Assembly (NCBI RefSeq): GCF_036588685.1
Contig: NC_086378.1
Span: 36,557,578 to 36,621,577 of the forward strand
Length of the DNA: 64,000 bases
Direction of reading: 5' to 3'
From: Mytilus trossulus
Lineage: Eukaryota > Mollusca > Bivalvia > Mytilida > Mytilidae
The notes under the pieces: generated by a model
The model's database searches: none
Told to the model about the DNA's origin: nothing
What the model saw: only the letters and a program-made list of their open reading frames with translations
Made by a program: the position numbers and the translations under genes
Shown here: one piece after another, positions 33,944 through 45,439 of the stretch
Position numbering within the stretch: the stretch's first letter is position 1
Layout of the letters: every line of letters starts with the position of its first letter

Positions 33944-36900
33944 TTAATTTGCACAATTGATGAAAAATTTGTAACATTTTGTTTTAAAAGATACAAGTGT
34001 ATCACTCATTTTGATTTCATTTGGTAAACTGTTCCATATTTGAGAACCTGAATATGTAAATGTTTTCTTTAAAAAATTTGTTTTTGGTTTTGGAAGATTT
34101 AATAGTTTTTCATCAGCTGAACGTAAGTTATAGTTTTGATTATTAGTAAAATGAAAATTTTCTTCTAAATAGTTAGGAACCATGCCATTAACTGATTTAA
34201 ATACAAGTATTGCCTTTTGGTATTGAATTCGTTTTTCCACATTTAACCAGTGTAAACTTTTAAACAATAAACTGGATGATGTCATTATGTCAGCTTCTAC
34301 AATAACCCTAGCAGATTTCTTTAATAATTTATTAAGTTTATTTATTCCACTTTCACAACAACTTCCCCATATATTGCAACAATAATCAAATAATGGCAGA
34401 ATATAAGCATTAAAATAGATAATACGTATATGCATAGGTAAATATTTTCTTATCTTTTGTAATAAGTTGATTCTATTTGATATAGTAATTGACATTTTAT
34501 CTATTTGCTGATTCCAATTTAAGTTTTTGTCAATATATAAACCAAGTAGTTTTTCACAATCTACATTTTCTATTTGTTCATTTGAAATATTTATATCTAA
34601 ACTGTTTCCAGTTAAACAAAGCCTTTGTTTTGAACCATTGATTTACACTTTTTGGCATTTAATTTCATACAATTTTGCAAACACCAGTTTTCAATAACAT
34701 GAATATCATTTTGAAGGTTAGAAGCTATCTGAATTACATCATTACCTCTACAATGTAATGTAGAATCATCTGCATATAAATCTATTAATGAATGTTCTAT
34801 ATTAAGTGGTAAATCATTGATATATAAAATAAATAACAGAGGGCCCAGGATAGAACCTTGTGGTACACCAGTTTTTATGCATTTAGTATTAGACATGACG
34901 TTATTGACCTTAACTTGTTGACTTCGTTCAAACAAGTATGACTTAAACCAGTCTAGTGTACTATTTGAAACATTATAATATTCAAGTTTTTTCAATAAAA
35001 TTATATGATTAACCAGATCAAAAGCTTTCTTTAAATCTAAAAATATAACTCCGTTTATCTCTCCATTATCTATATTTGCTAACCATTCATCTACTAATTT
35101 AGTAAGTGCAGTAGTACACGAATGCTTAGGTCTGAAACCTGACTGTGTAGTATTAAGAAGGTCATTGTTATTTAAAAATATATACAAACTATTAGCTATA
35201 TGTCGTTCTATGATTTTAGAGAGACAAGGCAAAACTGCTATTGGTCTATAATTATCAGGATTACAGGCATCGCCACTTTTAAAAATTGGGCATACTCTTG
35301 CAGTTTTAAAAATACTTGGAAATTTACCACATTTGATACTTAAATTAAATATATGTGTCAAAGCTGGTGCTATGACATAGCTGCACATACTCAAAATATT
35401 TGGTCCGACATCATCTAAACCAGTTGCTTTCGACTTGTCAAGTTTTTTTAAATACATATTTACATCTAAAATACTCATTTCTGGTATAATGAATTTTTCA
35501 CTACCCCTTTGTAACTTTGATTTTACAAATTTATTGAGTGCATCAAAATTGGCACCATCATCACTATTACATAATTTGTTATCAACTAAACCTTCAGCAA
35601 TATTTGTGAAATGCAAATTAAATGTATTTGCTATATCAACATCATTTTGAATTACATTATTTTTATATTCTAAATGCGTGATATTATTATGTATTTTTTT
35701 AGGATTAAGACTTTTGACATACTTCCAAATAGTTTTACTATCTTTACAATTTGAAATAGCATTTTGAAAATATTTTTTCTTTGCCTGTTCTACTAAAAAT
35801 ATAACCTTATTACGCCAAATCTTATAATTATATATATCATTAATTCTGTGAAAATGATCTCTTTGGTGTCTAGCGCTATTTATATCAGAAGTCCACCACT
35901 CTGGTTGTTGGATATTTTTTACCCTTTTAATTTTCTTAGGAGCATGTTTCTCTAGAGTGCTTAGAAATAGATTGTACCAATAATTAGCTGCTTCATCAAC
36001 ATCTCTAATCGATTCAATGAGATGAAAAGGAGTATTTGTTAAATTTTCAATAAATTTATTTTTATCAAATTGTTTAAATGATCTATATTCTATGGACAAG
36101 TGCTCCATTTTTGATATTTTTGGGTTAAGTTTTCTTGTTACACAAACAGGATAATGATCACTGACAGCATAACTAGGCACATTTACTTCTATAATATGGT
36201 CTACATCGGTTGTATATATATATGGTCTATGGTAGTTTCACATTTATTTGTTACTCTTGTCGGTTTATGTACAATTTGTTGTAAACCATACAAATTAATA
36301 CAGTCCTTCCATTTTTGATTTCCGACAACTGTATGATTTATTTGTGAATAGTTTATATTAAAATCTCCTAAGAGTATAATTTCTTTATTTTCTGCAGAAG
36401 CTTTATCTATTTCTTTTTCAGCTGAATCAATCCAAGATTGAAATGAGCTTGGTGGACGATAAAAAATGCCTATTAAAATAGAGTTTGTGTTTGGAAATTT
36501 AATTTCAATCCATAAAGATTCAATACTACTTATTTCTAAATCAACTCTTCTCTGATGACATACACTATTTCGTATGTACGCAATTACACCTCCGCCATAA
36601 TTAATAGCGTTTCTATCTTTTCTTTCTATTTTGTAACCTTCAATTTGTAATGTTTCGGTACCAATTTCATCATTTAAAAATGTTTCTACCATACCAAATA
36701 TATCAAATAATTGTTCATATTTTAATAGAAATTTTATTTCTTCAATTTTTGGTTGTAAATGTTGAATATTTAAACAACCTAGTTTAAACCCTTTTTTAAA
36801 TAACCAACTTGCCTCATTATTTGTACTTTTATTTACAGAACTAGGTGTTTTGTTTTTACCCTTTGTATGCCTCTTTTGGGATTTTCTCCATTTATTATTA

Positions 36901-37019
36901 TTACTGTTGTTTATATTATCAATGTCTTTTATACAACAGGAGCATTGTATACTACTACATTTATCACATAACAGATTTAAAATATTATATCTGTTTGAAA
37001 AACTAGAACAAGCTAAATG
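33944..37019 (-). pseudogene. LINE ORF2: endonuclease and reverse transcriptase, broken by two frameshifts
   Basis: Immediately after the ORF1 stop the same frame stays open: a Cys-rich stretch (CDKCSSIQCSCC), then an endonuclease/exonuclease/phosphatase domain (GFKLGCLNIQHL start, ILLGDFNINY, TTIDHIY end) to about 36201. A TA run at 36212-36223 shifts the frame. RT follows at 36180-34612 with NPDNYRPIAVL, QSGFRPKHSCTTAL, FLDLKKAFDLVNH (motif A), GVPQGSILGPLLF and YADD (motif C). A second shift near 34612-34640 separates the C-terminal segment (34495-33944, YILPLFDYCCNIWG). RT catalytic residues are present, but this copy cannot make one continuous ORF2 protein. Confidence 0.85.
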
Positions 37020-39182
37020 CTACCTATGAACATAATCTGACTTACGTACAGAGTTTGGTGAATGATAGTTAAACAATGGTGCTCTGTCTACATTTTGTGT
37101 ATTTAGCTCATTAATGTTTCCCCACGAGTCACGAGAGTTCATATAGAGATCATTACTGTCCTTTACGTTTCTTGGGTTGATTCCTGGATGATTGAAATTT
37201 CTTCTATCTGTTGTATTCAAGTTACTCCGAGATTGATATCTTGGTTTTGTAGGGCTCCTTTTGAAGTTGTTTGTGTAATATTGGTGACTGGAACTTTGAT
37301 ATCTATTTCTGTTTTGTTGGTTGAAATGATGCTGTATTGGTTTTCCTTTGAATACTTTAATTACTTTATTAACATTTGCCAACAACTTTATGGTTCCATA
37401 TCTATTCAGATGAATGCCATCTGTGGTGTAAAATGATTTAGCTATATGATTATCTTTGTAGACAAAAGATTCATAATTTGATATGAATTTGACATCATTA
37501 TAATGACACATTTCTTTTAGGATTGTGTCATATTCTGTGACATCACATCGTATCCTTGGCAAAATTCCAGAAACAATTGGTCGACAGTTTTGACATCTTA
37601 CATGATTAATGATTTCTTGGAAAATGTCCACAAACTGTTGTACATTCATTTTGCTACTTGCATCGTTGCCACCTACATGGATTATCATTGTATTGTATGA
37701 ACTCAGATCCATACTTCTTATGTCTTCGTATAAATCTAGTACATTTGCACCTCTGTGAACATGAACATCTATATAATCTTTTAATTTAGATGGGTCAATT
37801 CCTTTTAGGACTGAACTTCCTGCAATTAAAACTCTACTTCCCGATAATGGAAAGTTTGGTTGGGTATCATACTCAGGATTTTGAGGTTCTTCATTTATAT
37901 CAGCATTTATTGGCTGTTCTAGTTCATGTGTATGTTCCTGTAATATTGTTTCACATGTTGTTTTTGGAATTGTTTGATCTTCATCTAACATTTGGGTAAT
38001 TTGGTTACAGAGATTTTCCTCCTCAATAAAGCTTTTTTGTAATTTAGATGTTTCCAGGTCATAAAGTTTTATTTTATCACTGATGCTTTGTGTTTTTCCT
38101 TGTAACATGTTAACTTTTTTTTCCAAATTTTTATTAACATTCTGAATTTCTGCTTCAATGTCTTGCATCTTATCCATTGATTGTTGGTCATGTTGCATGC
38201 GCACCTTTGACAAAGCTGTCATGCGGTCATTTAATATTTGAATGCTACTCGCATTTGACAAGTTATTTGCTTGTATAGATATTTCCAATTCGTCCATTTT
38301 GTCTTTCAAATTTGTAACAACAGTGGTTAGTTTATCAAATGCTGTAATGAAGTCTTGAATATTTAACTGTGGTAATTTGTTACCAATTTTATCTAAACAT
38401 GTGCTTCTATCCTCTAAATGAGTCGAATTTATATCTTTAACTTGTGCTTGTCTATCATCTGGAGCATATATTGTAGGTATAACTACTGACGAAGTTGACG
38501 ATTCCCTATTTGTATTTGCCGATACATCATCTTTTATTGTGTTGTTATTAGGATTTGATATTTGAATGGTACCGGGATTTACTTCTCCTGATTTTTTAAC
38601 ATCTATTACAGAGTTGTTATTGCAATCTTCTTTTCCTTGTTTCTCCATTAAAATGACCTCTTCGAAAATTTTGTTTAGTTCATTTAAATTTACATCTTTT
38701 CCGTTTATTTGACATTCCTTCATTTTAACTACAATCACTGGAAGATCTGTTTCACAAAATATGTTCAGTCCTTTTCCGTTAATAAGTACAGAAGATGTTG
38801 TAAAATATATATTGATACAATACAATTTACGCTTGATAGATCTTCCCAACGAATCCAAACCTTTTTCGGAAACTTTAATTTGTTCTTCAACGGCATTTTT
38901 ATTATTCTTATCGGTTATTGGAATAAATTCGATTTCTCTGTTATCTTCTCCATTTGCATTCAGATGTTCATAATAGTATGTGCATGCACGTTTAAACACT
39001 TCAAAACTAGACGTGCTAAAAAACAGTCTAAGGCCACCACCGGTCAATTTAAAACTTAAATGTTCTGATCTTGTTGCATCTAATTTCTTTATCAAGGCCT
39101 TTGATTTATTCAAAGTGTAGTCTCTTGATATATTTTGATGTTGAACAGTTTTGGTATGATCTGCGCTTTGAATTTTTTTCAT
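37020..39182 (-). CDS. LINE ORF1 protein with coiled coil and SGNH/GDSL-like esterase domain
   Basis: 720 residues, intact. Residues 1-200 show no known fold by eye. About 279-385 is heptad-rich and likely a coiled coil for oligomerisation. About 447-615 is an SGNH-hydrolase-like domain: VLIAGSSVLKG near 452 (block I, nucleophile Ser in GSS rather than GDS), HVGGND near 503 (block III GxND) and DGIHLNRYG near 588 (block V DxxH). The tail is basic and Asn/Arg-rich, suited to RNA binding. ORF1 of CR1-group LINEs carries this esterase; its role in transposition is unsettled. The frame ends in TAG, followed in the same frame by ORF2. Confidence 0.88.
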   Translation of the reverse strand: MKKIQSADHTKTVQHQNISRDYTLNKSKALIKKLDATRSEHLSFKLTGGGLRLFFSTSSFEVFKRACTYYYEHLNANGEDNREIEFIPITDKNNKNAVEEQIKVSEKGLDSLGRSIKRKLYCINIYFTTSSVLINGKGLNIFCETDLPVIVVKMKECQINGKDVNLNELNKIFEEVILMEKQGKEDCNNNSVIDVKKSGEVNPGTIQISNPNNNTIKDDVSANTNRESSTSSVVIPTIYAPDDRQAQVKDINSTHLEDRSTCLDKIGNKLPQLNIQDFITAFDKLTTVVTNLKDKMDELEISIQANNLSNASSIQILNDRMTALSKVRMQHDQQSMDKMQDIEAEIQNVNKNLEKKVNMLQGKTQSISDKIKLYDLETSKLQKSFIEEENLCNQITQMLDEDQTIPKTTCETILQEHTHELEQPINADINEEPQNPEYDTQPNFPLSGSRVLIAGSSVLKGIDPSKLKDYIDVHVHRGANVLDLYEDIRSMDLSSYNTMIIHVGGNDASSKMNVQQFVDIFQEIINHVRCQNCRPIVSGILPRIRCDVTEYDTILKEMCHYNDVKFISNYESFVYKDNHIAKSFYTTDGIHLNRYGTIKLLANVNKVIKVFKGKPIQHHFNQQNRNRYQSSSHQYYTNNFKRSPTKPRYQSRSNLNTTDRRNFNHPGINPRNVKDSNDLYMNSRDSWGNINELNTQNVDRAPLFNYHSPNSVRKSDYVHR

Positions 39183-40169
39183 GTTTCACTTTTATTGTTT
39201 TTTGTTGCTAGACGCCATTTTCTTCAACAATTGCAGAACGTAACACACACAATAGGAAAACGTTACAGAATAATCAGGGTTGTTATTATGACGTTACTCG
39301 TTGGAAACGCTTCAAATCATTTTGAACAGCAATATCGTTTCAAAGTAAAATTATTAAATTGGCACAGTTTAAGATATATATTTCTCGCCAAAAGCCTCTT
39401 CGAATTTAAATGAATATATTGTACCTTTTTTTTCCGAAGAATTCCGATCATAACAGGTTAAATGCACACTTTTTTGCGGAGCAGTTTTCAAGCAGCTACG
39501 CCATTGCACATCCGGGCTCTCCAGCTCATTGAACATTGAACAGTAAATCGGAGGACTTATTATTAACAATGATAAGATTTTGGCGAATCATAAGACCTTT
39601 GTGGCTTCAATGATCAGCATTTATGCGGACGTATTTTATTTGTTGCGGATACCAAAGCATCACAAATAAAAAGTAAAAAACACATGGTATGTTCATTGAA
39701 CTACTACGATTGACAAGTGAAAGAAAAAAGTGGGAAAAGCGCTCAGTCTGATCCATATACAAGAACATATCATTTGACAGGAATGAAATATTTGCAAATC
39801 ATAAGACGTCTCGGCTTCAATTAACAATACATTGAACAGTAAATCGGAGGACTTATTATCATCTTTGTATTGGATACAAAACATCACATAATTCCGTACA
39901 ACAAGCGGTCCATTCCTGGCTCATCTTCATATTCTACAGATGAATTGTCAATAAAATTGACAAAAATATATGTCCGCAGTAAAAAATGGTCTTCAAGAAT
40001 ACTCTGCAACTGTTTACTCGCGTAGTGTTATCAACTATTGATGGATTAAAGAAATAAAGTCTAACGGTAATTTTAAATCTTAATCGTCCTTTAAAAAGAG
40101 TTCTCTTCAAACCTTTGATTTTACACCATTTCTATATCAAATTGAAAAATCGCCTTAGAAAAACAAGTA

Positions 40170-40778
40170 ACAATGCTTTTCAATTAAAAAAAATAGTTGT
40201 ATAGCAGGTGTTGCTCCGATTGAATTGAAACTGGCAGATATGAAGGTATAGATGTAAATGAAAGGTTTTGTTTTAATTGTAGAAAAATGATATGAATATA
40301 CCATGTATACTTGAAGATGAAAACCATGTTTTATTAGAATGCCGAGAATATGCAGATTTGCGAATGGTATTTGTTAACAGTGTTTGAAATATAGAAAGAA
40401 TTTTGGTAATTTAAGTAATGAAGAAAGTTTTTATATATGTTTCATGATGATTGAGTTTTTTATTTTACAGCCACAATCTGCCATGAAGTACTTTTTAAGA
40501 GAAAATGTATTTTCTACTCGTAATAAGTGTATACAATGTTGTTGGTTTTCTTTTGTGTAATAGTTTATAATAGTATGGTGTTTCATGCTAAAATATAGTG
40601 GTATATTTTATAGATATAATATACATGTATTTTAATCTGTGTTTTCACAGTCACTCATAACTCTTTTTAGAGCGGCTCTTTAAATTTATAAATTGTTAAT
40701 ATTATATTGTGTTTTATATCAAATGTTTTAAAGAGGTGACACTCAAATAAATTATTTGTTGTTGTTGTTGTTGTTGTA
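40170..40778 (+). mobile_element. Decayed LINE 3' fragment with (TTG)n tail
   Basis: Pieces of translation such as IELKLADMKV, a Cys-containing FVLIVEK-like segment and ENHVLLECREYADLR (frame shifts needed) resemble the C-terminal Cys/His region after LINE RTs. The copy ends with ACTCAAATAAATTATTTG and a TTG microsatellite at about 40757-40776, a usual kind of LINE 3' end. No intact frame. Confidence 0.6.
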
Positions 40779-40859
40779 TACGCTTTAAATTATTTGCTTG
40801 GGATACCCTACGACATATTTGGTTAAAAGTGAACCAAAAACGAAGTGTGTGCCTCTCCT

Positions 40860-41640
40860 CCACATATTTCCATAAGAATTGTAATTCCTTTAAACATTTG
40901 TCAAAAAAAAAGAAGACCATAGAAGCCATATCATTTAATTTCATATTCAGATGTTCTTTCAATTAAGAATCCAAACTTTTCTGATTAGATTCCAGAAATA
41001 TATTCTTCTGAACAAGACATAAAAGGTACAACATTCACGACTTCCTCTTTCATTTTTAGACTTATACAAGAATTCGACATAAGCGGTCATCTCAGTACCA
41101 AAATATATGACAAACGAGATTATTTTAATTTTATAATTACAAATATTCCCCTACCTTCGCAGCCATAGACCACCTGCATATTGGATATACCTCTTTTTTT
41201 TAAACTCATTCGGTTTTCGGAAACCTGCAGCAGTCACTTAGAATTTATAAAAGGTAGAAAGTATCTGAACAGAAAGTTGATGAACCATTGTCCTTCTTCC
41301 AAAGATGTTCGACAGACGATACCAAAGCCCGTGTTGATTAATATTCCGTATCAACTTATCAAAGAATACATTATGGTTGATGTATATATTCTAGGTACTG
41401 GAGTTGGTCATCATCTTTTATACGTGTTAGGGTGTTCGTTTTGGTATTTATTTTAATTATGCACTACTGTTCCGTCCATTTTGGTAATATTCTTTTGGCA
41501 ATACTCGGTCTTAAAAGTTATAATCCTCCAATGTATGATTATGTTATGGTCATTCTTTGTATTACTGTCTTACATTTTTACTTTTGTACTTTAATTGTCC
41601 TTAAAGCGTCGTAGTTGTTTGTTTTTATAGTGACAAATAT
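40860..41640 (+). mobile_element. Decayed Penelope-like element (family 3)
   Basis: AAACATTTGTCAAAAAAAAA, GGTCATCTCAGTACCAAAAT, ATATGACAAACGAGATTATT and CCGTATCAACTTATCAAAG follow the same order as the RT C-terminus and tail at 21670-22130. Stops in all frames. Confidence 0.6.
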
Positions 41641-41724
41641 TAAAACACAATTTTGACTGCTGAACCATAGTTTTGTACATTTTTACCGATTTGTTTTTTT
41701 TACGCACACACTGTTCTGGTACCA

Positions 41725-41843
41725 CTTATAAAACCAGGTTGAATCCATTATTTCTTCCCTAAGGAAATGCCTGTGCCAAGCTAGAAATATTCCAGTCGAT
41801 TTCTATTTGTTAGATGTGTTTCAGCTTTTGATTTTGGCATATG
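41725..41843 (+). repeat. CCAGGTT repeat, left half (split by the Penelope insertion)
   Basis: ATAAAACCAGGTTGAATCCA through GATTTTGGCATATG is the front of the repeat. Its continuation, TTTTTCGTTTTGAATGGAGT and GTTATTTTACTTTTTT, lies at 44714-44770, on the other side of the element at 41844-44707. Confidence 0.75.
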
Positions 41844-44707
41844 ATAAAAGAGGGACGAAAGATACCAAAGGGATAGTCAAACTCATAAATCTAAAACAAA
41901 TTGACAACGCCAAGGCTAAAAATGAAAAAGAAAAACAGAAAAACAATGGTACACACGACACAACATAGAAAACCAAAGAATAAACAACACGAACCCCACC
42001 AAAAACTAGGGGTGATCTCAGGTGCTCCGGAAGGGTAAGCAGATCCTGCTCCACATGTGGCACCCGTCGTGTTGCTTATGTGATTACACATCCGGTAAAT
42101 AGTCTTATTCGGTAGGTCACATTCATGAAAGGGAAGGGGATTGTAGTTCCGACGTAAGGAACATATCCGATATCATTTGCGAAACGGTTATTCCATAACG
42201 GTCAACCATCTCGTGATGGCGTCCGTTAATTTGGTTTAGTAGCTTCCTTGTGAGCAGTAACCCTCTAATAAGAAAATCATGATAGGAAATGCAAGCACGG
42301 GAATATCGTATCAATTGGGAGATATATACCCCGTATGCAGGTGCTGCTGGAATGTTGCTACTTAGAAATGGAAAGTTCACAATTGGAAAGCTGAAATCAT
42401 CTCTTTTGTCGTAAAGTTTTGTTTTCAACCGACCCTCATTGTCAATTTCTAGATGTAAGTCAAGATATGAAGCCGACTTAACTGTATCTGTTGTATCCTT
42501 TATCTCCAATTCGATGGGATAGATGCGTTCCACATAGTCACCAAATTTTGAATTGTTTAGTGAAAGAACGTCATCTATATAGCGGAAAGAAGAGTTAAAG
42601 GATACTGCCAACTTCTTATCTTTCTTCCTAAGAAGTTCCTGCATGAAGTCAGCCTCATAATAATAAAGAAACAAGTCGGCAAGTAGAGGGGCACAGTTTG
42701 TTCCCATTGGGATACCGACAGTCTGTTGAAAAACATGTCCTCCGAACGTAACAAATATGCTGTCAATCAAGAAATCAAGCATCTTGATGATACCGGTTTC
42801 AGAGAATTTTTTGTTTGAATCAGAGTGATTCTTTACAAAGTAGGATTTATCCCTCCCCAAGACAAGATACTTGTATCTACGCTGGTCATTCTTTTTTATG
42901 AAGCAAAGTAATACCAACTCTTTCAATTTGTCTTTTAGTTTGGAATGTGGAATACTTGTGTAAAGAGTAGAAAAGTCAAATGTTTTAATACTGTTACAAG
43001 ATGAAAGAGAGTAAGATTGTATGTACTTTAAAAGATCTTTGGAATTTTTAAGTATCCACATCTGATTGACACCACCTCTAGAATAGGCAGTTTCACAATA
43101 ACTTTGAAGCCCGTCTTTGATTGCTGATAAAATGGATGTTAATAATTTAGAAAGAGGTTTCTAGGAGCACTTGGAAGACCCAGCAATATACCGTTGTTTG
43201 TAAGGACACTTATGTAGTTTAGGTATCCAATACAGTGATGGAAGATCAAGTTCTTCATCTTTGGTTGACATACCAAAGGAACAAAGAACAAACCTATGAT
43301 TATCCAGGATTTCCTCTTTGGTAAGTGTCGTGAGGGTATATGTTGAGTTTCCAAGTGAATTGTCTATACCTAATTCGTTTATCAAGCAATTAATGTAATG
43401 ACTTTTACAGACAAAAACGATGTTATTTGGGGCTTTGTCTGCGTGGACAACAACATATTTATCATGGAGGTCGGATAGGTGTTTAGAATCATTAGGGTCT
43501 TTAAAGATTGACGTAGAATGGGCATTGATAGACCCATTCAGTTTCTTAATTCTGATTTTTATTAACGACCTCACTGCCTTAATCCATTCGGATAGAGTGT
43601 CTACGTCTTCCTTCTCGCGCTTAGCCCATTGCCTGGCATAATCCTCGACTGAATCCATCAAAATTGTAAAGTTGTATTTCCAATTGATGGATTTAGGCTA
43701 ACGATATTTCGGACCTTTCGATAACACATTTCGTAGAGAGGTGTTATTGACAATGTTAAGGTCACCGGTAATAACGTGGCCTGCAGGATTATGTGTGAAT
43801 TGGGAACTAGCACAAGTGCAATCAGGAGGTTTAGACTTGAAGTCGTCAATATTGAGATCCTGCAAAACGCGTTTGTAATTGAAAATTTTAGTTGCAATAG
43901 GTTTGGTATAGGTATAAGAAATTATTGGTACAGACTGGTCTTTGAAATAAGGAGGTATTTTCGATTGAACTAATTTATGATGAAGGATATTGCCTAGGTT
44001 GACGCCATCAAGACCTTTGTTGGCAAAGGAAAGATTTAGAAAAGATCTTTTCTCTTTTTCATCTTTTCCAATGCGAACTGGCTTGAAAAGTCTGTGACTA
44101 GCAATATCCGAAATTATAGCTTGAAGTTTGTATTGGTTTGAATGAGGGTTTGTAACAGTGGATTCAAAACATAAATTGAACAGAGAATGAAGTTTTGAAA
44201 GGGGTAATGAATAAAGTTTCGTGCGAATGTGATGAATACCTAACGGCTTTTGCATGAATGGCAGCAAGTCATTAATAGAGATATCATGCAGAGAAGGTGA
44301 TGTATAATGACGATGACCATGACTGCGTCTACGTCGAGGAGTCGAGTTGAAAATATTCATCACATTCACCGAGTTACACGAAGGACTAGATAAAATACCT
44401 ATACCATCAATTTTGTTATTGCAGCCATACGGTGTTGCAGTTCCCAATAGTCTAATCCAGTAGTCTTCTTTTTGTCTACGGAGAGTCGTTGAAAGATTAG
44501 GATTATTAGAGCTATGGTATATCTTTTCAAAAGTGCAAACTGTCATAGAAACGATGGAATGATCGGGCTGATTGAAATGCTGGTATAGAATGTCGTTAGC
44601 ATTTAAGTTAATGTCTGATCTATGACCGCACATACGTTTGTTTAGCCTTCCTTTCGTTTCACCGACGTATACCAATCCGCAAAGGTTGCACTCTAATACG
44701 TAGACGA
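41844..44707 (-). mobile_element. Penelope-like element with N-terminal GIY-YIG (Naiad-type), 2.86 kb copy
   Basis: Coding region 44707 to 42123, then a 3' tail of about 280 bp (ACGACGGGTGCCACATGTGG ... CGTCCCTCTTTTA). CATATG occurs just outside both ends (41838-41843 and 44708-44713), a candidate 6-bp target duplication, and the interrupted host repeat resumes beyond it. The copy is 5'-truncated just before the CxxC/GIY-YIG domain. Its 3' tail recurs at 20030, 22134, 49983, 51340, 61380 and, more diverged, 28070, 29630, 59600 and 63372. Confidence 0.87.
42123..44707 (-). pseudogene. Naiad-like GIY-YIG endonuclease-reverse transcriptase, two in-frame TAG stops
   Basis: One frame runs the whole length without a frameshift. 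The N-terminus has CNLCGLVYVGETKGRLNKRM (CxxC plus GIY-YIG core) and a later QHFNQPDH that would complete a CCHH zinc site. The middle includes PLYWIPKLHK-like SLYWIPKLHKCPYKQRYIAG. The RT follows with FDFSTLYTSIP (motif A), QTVGIPMGTNCAPL (B) and FRYIDDVLSLNN (C, catalytic Asp pair), ending in HHEMVDRYG and a short tail. TAG codons at 43700-43698 and 43163-43161 interrupt it. GIY-YIG before RT distinguishes Naiad-type from canonical Penelope elements, where it is C-terminal. It is predicted inactive unless the stops are read through. Confidence 0.85.
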
Positions 44708-45104
44708 CATATGGGATTTTTCGTTTTGAATGGAGTTTGTTGTATTTTTGTTATTTTACTTTTTTGAACGAGTGACAATCAATTGATGAATCCGCGTAAT
44801 GTTCAATTTTTAAATGCAAATTGATCCTTTTCATGTTTTATATCCTTTAAACGTGTGCGAGGTATAGGAATTTTATTAACCATCTTATTGTTTTATCTGC
44901 GTATAGTCTTGTCTTCAATTGGACTGTCAACTGATGTCATTTGTGAGGTGTTGTGTAAAACGACGTTTTTTGTTTTTATGTATTTACTGTTTTTATTTCC
45001 TTTAAAAATGTTGTTGAAATTCAGACAATCCATTTGTTTTATGTGAAAGACAATTGTCGATAGATTACTTCGTTCTTTATTTGGCCTTTTAACTTCTTTT
45101 ATTC

Positions 45105-45180
45105 GAGCGTCACTGAAAATTGTATTGTTGACCAAACGCGAGCCTGTCGTGCAAAATTGAAAACCTGGTATATATGATGA
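45105..45180 (+). pseudogene. Decayed hammerhead repeat (subfamily B)
   Basis: GAGCGTCACTGAAAATTGTA then GACCAAACGCGAGCCTGTCG aligns with the ribozyme but the core (CTGATGA, GAAA) is lost. The preceding TTATTTGGCCTTTTAACTTC and the following ATGATGA segment match the copies at 15199 and 58681. Confidence 0.6.
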
Positions 45181-45439
45181 CTTTTTTTATATGATAATCC
45201 AGTTTTCAAGGTTGAAAATGAATCCCTTACAGCTGTTTATTATGATTTATTACATGTTTTGTCTGAAATAGTTTTATCATTGTATAGTATTGGGTAATAT
45301 GAGGCAACTACTCAAGTCATATATTAATTCATACGTTTTATCGTACTTATTCTTAAAAAATAAGTTTCCTTTTGCACGTAAAGAACTTTAAAAAGTTTAA
45401 GCTATTTTTCTTGATTTATATTAGTTTGAAGATTACTTG

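Larger units (their letters stand above)
33790..39182 (-). mobile_element. Non-LTR retrotransposon (LINE) with SGNH-type ORF1 and EN/RT ORF2
   Basis: A nearly complete LINE on the minus strand: ORF1 (39182-37020), then in the same frame after one TAG the start of ORF2 (endonuclease), RT and C-terminal domain to 33944, then a 3' UTR ending in TTTA-rich repeats near 33760-33800. Two frameshifts break ORF2. The layout (coiled coil plus esterase ORF1; apurinic endonuclease plus RT ORF2) is that of CR1-group elements. Exact 5' end and target duplication could not be fixed. Confidence 0.88.

Noticed and set aside
37188..39059. Plus-strand open frames opposite the LINE ORF1 (for example 38709-39059)
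   Set aside because: They are antisense shadows of an intact, domain-bearing minus-strand frame.
40748..40778. Possible polyglutamine-coding exon from the TTG run
   Set aside because: The run lies at the end of a decayed LINE fragment and is better explained as its 3' microsatellite tail.
43698..43973. Overlapping frames at 43658-43897 (minus) and 43776-43973 (plus)
   Set aside because: They lie over the Penelope coding frame in other phases and show no domain of their own.
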